The notes under the pieces: generated by a model
Told to the model about the DNA's origin: nothing
The model's input: only the letters and a program-made list of their open reading frames with translations
Database searches by the model: none
DNA from: Kocuria rosea
GTDB lineage: Bacteria > Actinomycetota > Actinomycetes > Actinomycetales > Micrococcaceae
Assembly (NCBI RefSeq): GCF_006094695.1
Contig: NZ_CP035103.1
Location: 2,976,001-3,040,000, forward strand
DNA length: 64,000 bases
Direction of reading: 5' to 3'
Shown: in pieces, positions 7,926-16,478 of the stretch
Numbering within the stretch: position 1 is the stretch's first letter
Layout of the letters: each line of letters starts with the position of its first letter
Program-made: the position numbers and the translations under genes

Positions 7926-8483
7926 TCAGAGCTCCTCGCCCTCCTGCGGCGGGACCGGCCTGTCCTCGGCCCGGTCACCGGACGCCGGCTCGCCGTCGGG
8001 GGCGCCGCCGGAGCCCTCGGGCCCGCCGGCCGCCGCGGTCTCCCCGGCCTCGTCCTCGGCCCGGTCCTGCTCCTCCTGGGCCTTCTCCTCGGCGCTGACG
8101 CGGGCGGACCACGGGACCCACTCGGGCGCCAGCAGGGCGTCCTCCCCCGGCAGCAGACCGACCTCGCAGACCGTCACCGCCTTGCTGCGCGGGGCGCGGG
8201 CCAGGCTCGCGAACCAGTTCCAGCCCCGGTACCCGGGCAGGGTGCACTCGAAGTGGTGGACGACCAGCCGGTCCTCCTCCACCGTCACCCGGTGACCGGC
8301 GCCGATCTGCGAGGGCTCCGCGATCTGCTCCACCCCGGCGCGAGCCGTGGCGACGTCGGCCACGAGCAGGGGGTCCTGCTTCGGGGCCCGGCGACGACGG
8401 GGCGCCGCTGCCACCGGTGCCGCCTGCTCGGGCGCCGGCGGCACGGCCTCGGCGGGCGCGTCCTGGACGGTCTCCTCGGTCAC
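7926..8483 (-). CDS. DUF3027 family protein
   Basis: This 185-residue protein has a conserved core at about 35-125 (KQDPLLVADVATARAGVEQIA...GYRGWNWFASLARAPR...VTVCEVGLLPG) typical of actinobacterial DUF3027. It is flanked by an Ala/Pro-rich N-terminal tail and an acidic, disordered C-terminal tail (GEEL at the end). There is no signal peptide or membrane segment, so it is cytosolic. Function is unknown. The gene lies 81 bases downstream of the cold-shock protein gene, an arrangement often seen in Micrococcaceae. A small GCCGGC hairpin at 8506-8521 lies between the two. Confidence 0.88.
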   Translation of the reverse strand: MTEETVQDAPAEAVPPAPEQAAPVAAAPRRRRAPKQDPLLVADVATARAGVEQIAEPSQIGAGHRVTVEEDRLVVHHFECTLPGYRGWNWFASLARAPRSKAVTVCEVGLLPGEDALLAPEWVPWSARVSAEEKAQEEQDRAEDEAGETAAAGGPEGSGGAPDGEPASGDRAEDRPVPPQEGEEL

Positions 8484-8564
8484 TGCTGGTCTCCCTCGGG
8501 TGGGTGCCGGCGGGGGCCGGCGGGTGGGTGCTCGGGATCGGTGGACGGCAACGGCGCGGCGGCC

Positions 8565-8948
8565 TCAGACGTCCAGGTTGTCGGCCACCGTGCGCAGGAT
8601 GGCCGCGATCTTCTTCCCGTGCGCTGAGTCGGGGTAGCGGCCCCGGTGCAGCCCGTTGGACATCTCGTCCAGGAGCTTGATGAGGTCCTCCGTGATGACC
8701 GCCATCTCGTCGGCGGGCTTGCGGACGTTCTTCGCGACCGACGGGGTCCGGTCGAGGATCCGGACGGAGAGCGCCTGCGCGCCGCGCCGCCCCTGGGCCA
8801 CCCCGAACTCCATCCGCGTGCCCGGCTTCACCGTGGTGGCACCGGAGGGCAGCGCCGAGGAGGGCAGGAACACTTCCTGGCCGTCGTCGGCCGCCAGGAA
8901 GCCGAAGCCCTTCTTCGCATCGAACCACTTGACCTTGCCGGTGGGCAC
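8565..8948 (-). CDS. Cold-shock domain protein with conserved C-terminal extension
   Basis: The 127-residue protein has an N-terminal cold-shock domain (1-67) with RNP1 KGFGFL and RNP2 VFLPSSAL, which binds single-stranded nucleic acid as an RNA chaperone or antiterminator. A further 60 residues (VRKPADEMAVITEDLIKLLD...HGKKIAAILRTVADNLDV) are predicted helical and are found in the longer actinobacterial Csp proteins, not in CspA. GTG start at 8948 with GAGGGAGA about 7 bases upstream. It heads a likely operon with DUF3027 and the MFS exporter. Confidence 0.92.
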   Translation of the reverse strand: MPTGKVKWFDAKKGFGFLAADDGQEVFLPSSALPSGATTVKPGTRMEFGVAQGRRGAQALSVRILDRTPSVAKNVRKPADEMAVITEDLIKLLDEMSNGLHRGRYPDSAHGKKIAAILRTVADNLDV

Positions 8949-9102
8949 GCTGTCTCCCTCGTCCTCGTGTTCGTGGAGGGGCGGCCCGTCGGTCCCTGCC
9001 GCCGAGCCACCCTGTGGAACCTCCCATTCTAGCCCTGCTCCGGGGGCGGGGACCGCCGGGGCGCGGTCAGCGGCACACCGTTGCGCTCGGTACCCTGGAG
9101 GC

Positions 9103-9354
9103 ATGCCTGCCTCCGACGACCGCGCGCCCGCGCACCGCACCGCCCGACGCCCCGGGATCGACGTCCTCGGCGTCTCCGCGGTCGTGCTCGGCCTGGTGTG
9201 CGCCGTGTGCCTCGCCCTGCTGCTCGTGCTCACGGCCGTCGGGGCGGACCCCTGGGACGGGCTCACGGTGGTGCCGTGGTTCGCGTTCCCGGTGGCCTTC
9301 CTGCTGTTCTGCGCGGTCCTCGTGCGCTCCCTGCTGCGCCGCCGCCGGGCCTGA
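9103..9354 (+). CDS. Small two-helix membrane protein
   Basis: An 83-residue protein with a basic N-terminus (RAPAHRTARRPGIDVL), two hydrophobic segments (about 20-45 and 55-77) and a basic end (LLRRRRA). No family is recognised; similar small proteins sit next to the helicase pair in related genomes, which is inference from context. A TACCCT box ends 6 bases before the ATG, and GGAGG overlaps that gap, so either leaderless or leadered translation is possible. The stop codon is followed after 3 bases by the start of the helicase-associated gene, implying an operon. Confidence 0.7.
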   Translation: MPASDDRAPAHRTARRPGIDVLGVSAVVLGLVCAVCLALLLVLTAVGADPWDGLTVVPWFAFPVAFLLFCAVLVRSLLRRRRA

Positions 9355-9357
9355 TCC

Positions 9358-11484
9358 GTGCTCCCGGACGGGCTGCTCCGGGATCTCGCGTCCCGCTCCC
9401 CCGCCGAGCTGGGCGAGCTGCTCGCCGCCCGGCCCGACGCCGCGCGCCCGGGCACGGAGTTCCTCGAGGACCTCGCCGAGGCCCTGCTGTCCCGGGCGGG
9501 GCTGCGCCGGGCCCTCGACGCCCTCTCCCGGCCCGAGCTGGACGCCGTCGAGCGCGCCGTGCTGCTGGGCCCGCCGGAGGATCCCGCCGCGCGGCTGCTG
9601 GCCGGCCCGCCCTGGGACCGGCTGCACCGTCTGGGCCTGGTCCACCGGGACGACGACGCGCTCCGGCTCGTGCCCGGCCTGGCGGAGGCCCTCGGCCGCT
9701 ATCCGGCGGGCCTGGGCCGTCCGCGGCCGGTGCTCGCCGCCCTCGCCGCCCGGCTGCGCGGCGGGGCCCCGGACGCGGCGGGGGCCGCGGCCCTGCCGCG
9801 CACCGCCGAGGACCTCGCGCAGTGGTCCGCCCCCGCGCGGGAGGTCCTCGAGCGGTTCCGCTCCCGTCCCGTGGGCGCTCTGCCGGACGCCCTGCGCCGT
9901 GTCGACCCGGCCGTCGACGCCGGTACCCGGCCCGTCGACTGGCTCCTGGCCCACGGCGTCCTCCTCCCCGTGGACTCCCGCCACGTGGAGCTCCCGAGGG
10001 AGGTCGGGCTGCTCCTGCGCGGGCCCGACCCGTGGGCCGCGACCTCCCCGGAGCCGCCGGTCGGGCCGGCCCTCCGGGTGCCCGACCGGCTGCGGGACAA
10101 CGCCGCCGCGGCGGCGGTCGAGCAGCTGCTGCGCCGGACCGCGGCCCTGCGCGCCGAGCTGCGGGCCCGCCCGCTGACCACCCTGCGGGCGGGCGGGATC
10201 GGCGTGCGCGAGCTGCGCCGGCTGCGCTCCGCCCTCGGGATCGAGCACCCCGAGCTCGTCCGGCTCCTCGGTCTGGGCGAACTGGCCGGGCTCGTGCGGC
10301 TGGACCCGGATACCTCGGCCTGGCGCCCCGCGCCGGCGCCCTTCGAGGACGCCGAGCGCGCCGGCCAGTGGCGGCACATGGTCCGGTCGTGGCTGGCCTC
10401 CGACGTCGTCCCCTCCGCGGTGGGCCTGCCCCTCGCGGACGGCACGGTCGTCGGCGTCCTCACCCGCGGCACGCACGCCCCGGAGGCCCCGGTGGTGCGC
10501 CGGGCGCTGCTCGCCGCCCACGCCGAGCTCGCCGAGCGGGCGCCGGGGGGCCACGGCCCCGAGGACGTGCTGGCGCTCGCCCGCTGGCGGCGCCCGCGGC
10601 TGGCCCGCGCCCTGGACCGGTGGGGCCCGGGGATGCTGACGGAGGCCGCCGAGCTCGGCCTGGTGGGCGCCGACGCCCTCACCGAGCCCGGCCGGGCGCT
10701 CGCGGAGGACCGGCCCGAGGACGCCGTCCGCTCCGTGGCCGGGTGGCTGCCCGCGCCCTCGCGGACGGTGCTGCTGCAGAGCGACCTCACGGCGACGGCC
10801 ACGGGCCACCTCGCCCCGGACGTGGCGCGCGCCCTCGACCGGCTCGCGGAGCCGGAGGGCCACGGGCCCGTCCCGCGGCACCGCTTCAGCGAGCGCTCCC
10901 TGCACCGGGCGCTCGACGCCGGCTGGACCCCGCCCTCGATCCTGGCCTGGCTCGAGGAGCACGGCAGGGGCCCGGTGCCCCAGGCCCTGGCCTACCTGGT
11001 CGAGGAGGCCGGCCGGGGGCACGGGCGGATCCGGATCACCCGGGCGGACTGGGTGCTCACCGGCGAGGAGGAGCTGCTGGAGGCGCTCGCCGGCTCCCCG
11101 GACCTCGCGGGGCGGCGGCTGCGGCGGCCCGCCCCCGGCGTGCTCGTGGTCGACGCCGGGGAGGAGGCCCCCGGCCGGCGCCGGGGACCCGCCGGCCGGG
11201 AGGGCGGGCTCCGGGAGCTCGCGGCGGCCGTCCGGGCCACCGGCACGGAGCCGGCCCTCGACGTCGCCCCCGCGGAGCCCGCGCCGCAGGTCCCCGCCGC
11301 GGACCCGACCCTGCTGCTCGAGGTGCCCGCCCCGCGCCTGCCCGTCCGCTCCGCGGAGGAGATCGAGGACCTGGTGGACCGGCTCACCGGCCGGGACCGC
11401 GCGCGGCGCCCGCCGGACGACCCGGCCGAGGACCTGACCGACGACCCGACCGACAGCGGAGGAGCCGCCACATGGGACCCCTGA
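9358..11484 (+). CDS. Helicase_C_3-domain protein (partner of XPB helicase)
   Basis: The 708-residue protein starts at GTG 9358. It lacks Walker motifs. Its Leu/Arg-rich middle and C-terminal half (VLLQSDLTATATGHLAPDVARALDRLAEPEG, then SLHRALDAGWTPPSILAWLEEHG and PQALAYLVEEAGR) match the helicase C-terminal domain called Helicase_C_3, found beside or fused to bacterial XPB. It overlaps the XPB start by 13 bases, so the two are translationally coupled and probably form a complex acting on DNA or RNA in the cytosol. The C-terminal 120 residues are Pro/Asp-rich and likely disordered. The exact biochemical role is not established. Confidence 0.85.
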   Translation: MLPDGLLRDLASRSPAELGELLAARPDAARPGTEFLEDLAEALLSRAGLRRALDALSRPELDAVERAVLLGPPEDPAARLLAGPPWDRLHRLGLVHRDDDALRLVPGLAEALGRYPAGLGRPRPVLAALAARLRGGAPDAAGAAALPRTAEDLAQWSAPAREVLERFRSRPVGALPDALRRVDPAVDAGTRPVDWLLAHGVLLPVDSRHVELPREVGLLLRGPDPWAATSPEPPVGPALRVPDRLRDNAAAAAVEQLLRRTAALRAELRARPLTTLRAGGIGVRELRRLRSALGIEHPELVRLLGLGELAGLVRLDPDTSAWRPAPAPFEDAERAGQWRHMVRSWLASDVVPSAVGLPLADGTVVGVLTRGTHAPEAPVVRRALLAAHAELAERAPGGHGPEDVLALARWRRPRLARALDRWGPGMLTEAAELGLVGADALTEPGRALAEDRPEDAVRSVAGWLPAPSRTVLLQSDLTATATGHLAPDVARALDRLAEPEGHGPVPRHRFSERSLHRALDAGWTPPSILAWLEEHGRGPVPQALAYLVEEAGRGHGRIRITRADWVLTGEEELLEALAGSPDLAGRRLRRPAPGVLVVDAGEEAPGRRRGPAGREGGLRELAAAVRATGTEPALDVAPAEPAPQVPAADPTLLLEVPAPRLPVRSAEEIEDLVDRLTGRDRARRPPDDPAEDLTDDPTDSGGAATWDP

Positions 11485-13148
11485 TCGTCCAGAGCGACCG
11501 GACCGTGCTGCTCGAGCTCGACCACGAGGACGCCGACGACGCCCGGCGGGAGCTCGCGGCCTTCGCGGAGCTCGAGCGCGCCCCGGAGCACGTGCACACC
11601 TACCGCATCACCCCGCTGGGCCTGTGGAACGCCCGGGCCGCCGGGCTGGACGCCGAGCAGGTGCTCGACGTCCTCCTCACCCGCTCCCGCTTCCCGGTCC
11701 CCCACGCCCTGCTCCTGGACATCGACGAGACGATGTCCCGCTACGGCCGCCTGGTGCTCGAGCAGGACGCGGTGCACGGGCTCGTGCTGCGCTGCCACGA
11801 CGCCCCCGTCCTGGAGGAGATCGCCCGGCACCGGAAGATCGCCCCGCTGCTCGGTCCCCGCATCGACGGCTCCACCACGGTGGTGCACGCGAGCGCCCGC
11901 GGCCAACTCAAGCAGCTGCTGCTCACCGTGGGGTGGCCGGCGGAGGACCGGGCCGGCTACGTGGACGGCACGCCCCACCCCGTCGCCCTGACGGAGACGG
12001 ACCCCGTGACGGGCGAGGCCTGGGCCCTGCGCCCCTACCAGCGCCACGCGGTGGAGAACTTCTGGGCGGGCGGCAGCGGCGTCGTCGTCCTGCCGTGCGG
12101 CGCCGGCAAGACGCTGGTGGGCGCCGGGGTGATGGCCGCGAGCTCGACGACGACGCTCGTCCTGGTCACGAGCACGGTCTCGGCGCGGCAGTGGAAGGCC
12201 GAGCTGCTGCGCCGGACCACCCTGACGGAGGACGAGATCGGCGAGTACTCCGGGGCCGTCAAGGAGGTCCGCCCGGTGACGATCGCCACCTACCAGGTGC
12301 TGACGGCGCGCCGCGGCGGGATCCACCCGCACCTGGAGCTGCTCGACGGGCACGACTGGGGGCTGATCGTCTACGACGAGGTGCACCTGCTGCCCGCCCC
12401 CGTGTTCCGGATGACCGCCGATCTGCAGGCGCGGCGCCGGCTGGGCCTGACGGCCACCCTGGTGCGCGAGGACCACCGCGAGGGCGAGGTGTTCTCCCTC
12501 ATCGGCCCGAAGCGCTACGACGCGCCGTGGCGGGAGATCGAGGCCCAGGGCCACATCGCCCCCGCCGACTGCGTCGAGGTCCGGGTGGAGCTGCCCCTCG
12601 CGGACCGGATGGCCTACGCCTCCGCGGAGGACGCCGACCGGCACCGCCTCGCCTCGTCCTCCGCGCACAAGCTCGACGTCGTGGCCCGGCTCGTGGCCCG
12701 CCACCGCGGGGAGCCGGTGCTCGTGATCGGGCAGTTCCTGGACCAGCTCGACGAGCTGGGCGCGCTGCTGGACGCTCCGGTGCTCAACGGCAGCACCGGC
12801 ACGGCCCGGCGGGAGAAGCTCTTCGCCGCGTTCCGGGCCGGGGAGCTGCCGGTGCTCGTGGTCTCCAAGGTCGCGAACTTCTCGGTGGACCTGCCGGAGG
12901 CCTCGGTCGCGGTGCAGGTCTCGGGGGCCTTCGGCTCGCGCCAGGAGGAGGCGCAGCGCCTGGGCCGGCTGCTGCGGCCCAAGCACGACGGCCGCCCGGC
13001 GACCTTCTACACCGTGGTGGCCCGCGACACCGTGGACGCCGACTACGCGGCCCGGCGCCGCCGCTTCCTCGCGGAGCAGGGCTACGCCTACCGGATCGTC
13101 GACGCCGCCGTCGTCGAGGCCCCCGGCGAACTCCCCGAGGACCGGTGA
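11472..13148 (+). CDS. XPB/Ssl2-type DNA repair helicase
   Basis: The 558-residue superfamily-2 helicase has an N-terminal XPB-specific domain (1-175, MGPLIVQSDRTVLLELDHE), the Q-like RPYQRHAVENF, Walker A (PCGAGKTLVG, about 205), Walker B DEVH (VYDEVHLLP, about 300), motif III (LGLTATLVRED) and motif VI with arginine fingers (EEAQRLGRLLRPK, about 495). The XPB RED motif is present as VREDHREGE. Bacterial XPB unwinds DNA 3'-5' and is implicated in repair, but its cellular role is uncertain. The ATG lies inside the end of the Helicase_C_3 gene. The distance to the two-component regulator downstream is only 36 bases, but a direct-repeat operator lies there. Confidence 0.92.
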   Translation: MGPLIVQSDRTVLLELDHEDADDARRELAAFAELERAPEHVHTYRITPLGLWNARAAGLDAEQVLDVLLTRSRFPVPHALLLDIDETMSRYGRLVLEQDAVHGLVLRCHDAPVLEEIARHRKIAPLLGPRIDGSTTVVHASARGQLKQLLLTVGWPAEDRAGYVDGTPHPVALTETDPVTGEAWALRPYQRHAVENFWAGGSGVVVLPCGAGKTLVGAGVMAASSTTTLVLVTSTVSARQWKAELLRRTTLTEDEIGEYSGAVKEVRPVTIATYQVLTARRGGIHPHLELLDGHDWGLIVYDEVHLLPAPVFRMTADLQARRRLGLTATLVREDHREGEVFSLIGPKRYDAPWREIEAQGHIAPADCVEVRVELPLADRMAYASAEDADRHRLASSSAHKLDVVARLVARHRGEPVLVIGQFLDQLDELGALLDAPVLNGSTGTARREKLFAAFRAGELPVLVVSKVANFSVDLPEASVAVQVSGAFGSRQEEAQRLGRLLRPKHDGRPATFYTVVARDTVDADYAARRRRFLAEQGYAYRIVDAAVVEAPGELPEDR

Positions 13149-13152
13149 GCGC

Positions 13153-13170
13153 CGTTCAGGCGGCGTTCAG
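13153..13170 (+). promoter_or_regulatory. Candidate PhoP-type direct-repeat operator
   Basis: The 7-bp sequence CGTTCAG occurs twice (13153-13159 and 13164-13170) with a 4-base spacer, an 11-bp period. That is the architecture of PhoP boxes of mycobacteria and streptomycetes. It lies 14 bases before the start of a PhoP-like gene, suggesting autoregulation. Confidence 0.5.
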
Positions 13171-13184
13171 GGTGTTCCGAGAAA

Positions 13185-13907
13185 ATGGGCGGCGTGAAGA
13201 ACGACAACCCCGAAGCGAAACTGCTCGTCGTCGACGACGAGCCCAACATCCTCGAGCTGCTGGCCACGTCCCTGCGCTTCGCCGGCTTCGAGGTGGTCAC
13301 CGCCGCCAACGGCCGTGACGCCCTGGCCAAGGCGGAATCCGAGAACCCGGACCTCGCGGTGCTCGACGTCATGCTCCCGGACGTGGACGGCTTCACCGTG
13401 ACCCGCAAGCTGCGCGCGTCCGGGCAGCACTTCCCCATCCTCTTCCTCACGGCGAAGGACGAGACCGAGGACAAGGTCACCGGTCTGACCGTGGGCGGCG
13501 ACGACTACGTCACCAAGCCCTTCAGCCTCGACGAGGTCGTCGCCCGCATCCGCGCGGTCCTGCGCCGCACGCAGCCCGCCGAGGAGGACGACTCCCGGCT
13601 GCGCGTGGACGACCTGGTCCTCGACGACGACGCGCACGAGGTGTTCCGGGGCGAGCGGGAGATCGACCTGTCCCCCACCGAGTTCAAGCTGCTGCGCTAC
13701 CTCATGCTCAACCCGAACCGGGTGCTGTCCAAGGCGCAGATCCTCGACCACGTGTGGGAGTACGACTTCAACGGGGACGCCTCGATCGTGGAGTCCTACA
13801 TCTCCTACCTGCGCCGGAAGATCGACAACGACCCCGAGCTGCCCCCGCTGATCCACACCAAGCGCGGCGTCGGCTACCTCCTGCGCTCCCAGCACAAGAA
13901 CCACTGA
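13185..13907 (+). CDS. OmpR/PhoP-family response regulator
   Basis: The 240-residue protein has a receiver domain (about 12-125) with acidic pair Asp17/Asp18, phosphorylation site Asp61 (LAVLDVMLP), Thr in FLTAKDE, and Lys in GGDDYVTKPFSL. It ends in an OmpR-type winged helix (about 140-235; LSPTEFKLLRYLMLNPNRVL, DHVWEYDF, VESYISYLRRKID, HTKRGVGYLL). The DNA-binding helix region resembles Mycobacterium PhoP more than other family members by eye. It is followed after 12 bases by its sensor kinase. The start at 13185 has no clear ribosome-binding site; a GTG 9 bases later is an alternative. Two direct repeats upstream suggest autoregulation. Confidence 0.9.
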   Translation: MGGVKNDNPEAKLLVVDDEPNILELLATSLRFAGFEVVTAANGRDALAKAESENPDLAVLDVMLPDVDGFTVTRKLRASGQHFPILFLTAKDETEDKVTGLTVGGDDYVTKPFSLDEVVARIRAVLRRTQPAEEDDSRLRVDDLVLDDDAHEVFRGEREIDLSPTEFKLLRYLMLNPNRVLSKAQILDHVWEYDFNGDASIVESYISYLRRKIDNDPELPPLIHTKRGVGYLLRSQHKNH

Positions 13908-13919
13908 CCCGGTCCCGGG

Positions 13920-15386
13920 ATGCACACCCTGTCCTCCCGGTGGCGCTCGGCATCGCTGCGCTCGCAGCTCATGGTGCTCACGGGACTGCTCCTGGCGCTG
14001 TCCATCCTGGTGACGAGCTTCGTGGCGATCTCGGTGCTGCGCACCTCGCTCCTGAACGACATCGACCGCGGGCTGCGGGACTCCGTCCGGCCGGTCTCCA
14101 CGGTGCTGGTCGCCGACATGGGCGGGGCGCAGGGCGTCCAGGTGCCGCACGCCGGGTTCCTGCTCGACGCCGACGGCGAGACCCTCGCCGAGGCGGTGCA
14201 CACCCCGGAGGGCGTGCTCGAGCGGCGGCCGGACCTGTCGCAGGTCGACCTCGAGCACGTGCGGGAGAACCCCTTCGAGCCGACGACCGTGGGCTCCGTG
14301 GACGCCCCGGACCGCCGGTGGCGGGTGGTCGCGGCCGAGACGGAACGGCTGAACCTCGTGGTGGCGGTCGCCGAGCCGCTCGACGACATGAACGCGATGC
14401 TCAGCGCGGTGACCCTCCTGACGCTGAGCTTCGGGGTGGCGACCCTGTTCGCGGCCATGGCGGTCGGCTGGATCCTGGTCACCCGGGCGTTCGCGCCCCT
14501 GCACCGGGTGGAGCAGACCGCCGCCCGGATCGCCGAGGGCGACCTCTCCCAGCGCATGGAGGGCTACAACCGGCAGACCGAGATCGGCCAGCTCTCGGCG
14601 TCGCTCAACGCGATGCTCGGCCACATCGAGGACGCCTTCGACGCCCGCACGCGGTCCGAGACCAAGCTCCGGCGGTTCGTGGCCGACGCCTCCCACGAGC
14701 TGCGCACGCCCCTGGTGACCATCCGGGGCTACTCGGAGCTCTACCGGCACGGCGCCCTGCAGGAGCCCGAGGACGTGGCCGGGGCGATGTCCCGGATCGA
14801 GTCGGAGGCGAAGCGGATGACGCAGCTCGTGGAGGACCTGCTGATGCTCGCGCGCCTCGACGAGCGGCGGCCCGCGGAGAACGTCGACGTGGACCTGCTC
14901 CACCTCGCGTTCGACGCGGCAGGGGACGCCCGCGCCTCCGCCCCCGACCGGCGGATCGAGGTCGGCGGCCTGGGGGGCGGGGGCCCGGTCTCGGCATGGG
15001 TGCACGGCGACGAGTTCCGGCTGCGCCAGGTCGTGGCGAACCTCGTGACCAACGCCCTGCGCTACACCCCGGAGGGCACGCCGATCGAGATCGCGGTGGG
15101 CGTGGAGCGCTCGGTCGACGACTCCTTCAACGCCGTCCTGCAGGTGCGCGACCACGGCCCGGGCATCCAGGGCGAGGACGCGGAGCGCGTCTTCGAGCGC
15201 TTCTACCGGGCCGACTCCTCCCGCACGCGCGAGACCGGCGGGACGGGGCTGGGGCTGTCCATCGTGGCCGCGATCGTCCAGCAGCACGACGGCACGGTGC
15301 GGCTCACCGAGACCCCCGGCGGCGGGGCGACGATGACCGTGCGCGTGCCGGGCATCGAGCCCGCCGACGACGCCCCGGAGGTGTGA
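13920..15386 (+). CDS. Sensor histidine kinase (PhoR-like) of the adjacent response regulator
   Basis: The 488-residue membrane kinase has TM1 (about 14-40), an extracellular domain of about 120 residues, TM2 (about 160-185), a HAMP linker (RAFAPLHRVEQTAARIAEGD), HisKA with His259 (ASHELRTPL) and a HATPase_c domain with N-box (NLVTNALRYTP), G1 (DHGPGI), F (VFERFYRADSSR) and G2 (GTGLGLSI). All catalytic boxes are intact. It would autophosphorylate and pass phosphate to Asp61 of the regulator encoded 12 bases upstream. The stimulus is unknown; the extracellular domain has no recognised ligand motif. The stop is 9 bases from the stop of the convergent RNase H gene. Confidence 0.92.
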   Translation: MHTLSSRWRSASLRSQLMVLTGLLLALSILVTSFVAISVLRTSLLNDIDRGLRDSVRPVSTVLVADMGGAQGVQVPHAGFLLDADGETLAEAVHTPEGVLERRPDLSQVDLEHVRENPFEPTTVGSVDAPDRRWRVVAAETERLNLVVAVAEPLDDMNAMLSAVTLLTLSFGVATLFAAMAVGWILVTRAFAPLHRVEQTAARIAEGDLSQRMEGYNRQTEIGQLSASLNAMLGHIEDAFDARTRSETKLRRFVADASHELRTPLVTIRGYSELYRHGALQEPEDVAGAMSRIESEAKRMTQLVEDLLMLARLDERRPAENVDVDLLHLAFDAAGDARASAPDRRIEVGGLGGGGPVSAWVHGDEFRLRQVVANLVTNALRYTPEGTPIEIAVGVERSVDDSFNAVLQVRDHGPGIQGEDAERVFERFYRADSSRTRETGGTGLGLSIVAAIVQQHDGTVRLTETPGGGATMTVRVPGIEPADDAPEV

Positions 15387-15395
15387 GCGGGCCCG

Positions 15396-16427
15396 TCAGG
15401 ACTCGTAGGTGCCCTGGTGGAAGCGCAGCTGCCAGGGCCCCAGCTCGTTGCGGGAGTCCTCCCGGACCCACAGGGAGCTGCGCAGGCTCGTGCGGTCCCC
15501 CGCCGTGAGCCGGTAGACAAGGTGCACGGCCGCGGGGCCGAGCTCGGTGGCCTCCAGCACGTGCACGTCCACCGCGCCGAGCCCGGGTTCGCGGGGCAGC
15601 CGGTCGAGGACGTCCGCCCGGGAGCGCCACGACCCCGAGGCACCGACCTCGGCGAAGGCCTCGTGCAGCAGCTGGCCCAGCCGGCCCGGGTCCGCCCTGA
15701 CCTCCGGGCGGAGCAGGTCCCGCTCGAGCTCCTGGACGGTCTCCCCCGCCGTGCGGCCGCGGGCGAGCTCCTCCTCGTGGGCGAGCAGCTCGCTCAGCAG
15801 ATCGGGGTCGTGCCGGTCCTCGAACGCGCCGGGATCCGTGTCCTCCCCCGGCCCTGGGGCCTCCACCAGCGGCGCGGCGTCCACCGGCTCCGGGGCGTCC
15901 AGCAACTCCCGGGCCGAGGTCCGGGTGCCCGCTCCGTCCGGGTGCCGGGCGGCGCCGTCGAACCCGGGTCCCTCGGGCGCGGGGCGACCGGTCTGGAACG
16001 CGGTGGCCACGGCCCGGGCACGGACGTCGGCGGCCTCGTTGAGCTCGTGGCCGGCGTGGCCCTTGACCCACTCGAAGCGCACGTCGCGGCCCGCCATCGC
16101 GGCGTCCAGGGCCTTCATGAGCTCCACGTTGAGGACGGGCTTGCCGTCCCTCTTCTTCCAGCCCTTCTTCTTCCAGCCGGGCATCCACTTCGTGATCGAG
16201 TTGATGACGTACTGGCTGTCGCACAGCACCCGCAGGGGCTCGTCGGGGCGGTGGGCCGTGGCCTCGAGCAGGTCCAGGACGGCCTTGAGCTCGCCCATGT
16301 TGTTGGTGCCGTGCGGCCACCCGCCGGCCCGCCAGGTGTTGTCGTCGATGTACCAGGCCCATCCCGCGGGACCGGGATTGCCCAGCGCGGAGCCGTCGGC
16401 GGCAGCAGTGATCGTCATGGCACTCAT
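15396..16427 (-). CDS. rnhA: Ribonuclease HI fused to a C-terminal DUF4440/NTF2-like domain
   Basis: The 343-residue protein begins with RNase HI (1-145). It carries all catalytic residues: Asp11, Glu46, Asp70, His124 and Asp134, almost the E. coli numbers (10, 48, 70, 124, 134), and the basic protrusion WKKKGWKKRDG. This part cuts RNA in RNA-DNA hybrids. A Pro/Asp-rich linker (146-205) leads to a second domain (about 206-343) with the layout of DUF4440/NTF2-like folds (LERDLLRPEVRADPGRLGQLLHEAFAEVG...HLVYRLTA...SSLWVREDSRN...WQLRFHQGT). E. coli RNase HI is about 155 residues, so the fusion doubles its size. The role of the added domain is unknown; NTF2-like folds bind small ligands or mediate dimers. 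An alternative ATG lies at 16418. MgtC lies 51 bases upstream on the same strand. Confidence 0.9.
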   Translation of the reverse strand: MSAMTITAAADGSALGNPGPAGWAWYIDDNTWRAGGWPHGTNNMGELKAVLDLLEATAHRPDEPLRVLCDSQYVINSITKWMPGWKKKGWKKRDGKPVLNVELMKALDAAMAGRDVRFEWVKGHAGHELNEAADVRARAVATAFQTGRPAPEGPGFDGAARHPDGAGTRTSARELLDAPEPVDAAPLVEAPGPGEDTDPGAFEDRHDPDLLSELLAHEEELARGRTAGETVQELERDLLRPEVRADPGRLGQLLHEAFAEVGASGSWRSRADVLDRLPREPGLGAVDVHVLEATELGPAAVHLVYRLTAGDRTSLRSSLWVREDSRNELGPWQLRFHQGTYES

Positions 16428-16478
16428 CTTTTCACGGCGCCCGGACGCCGTGCGCCACGGGTCCTGTGCGCCCCCGGC

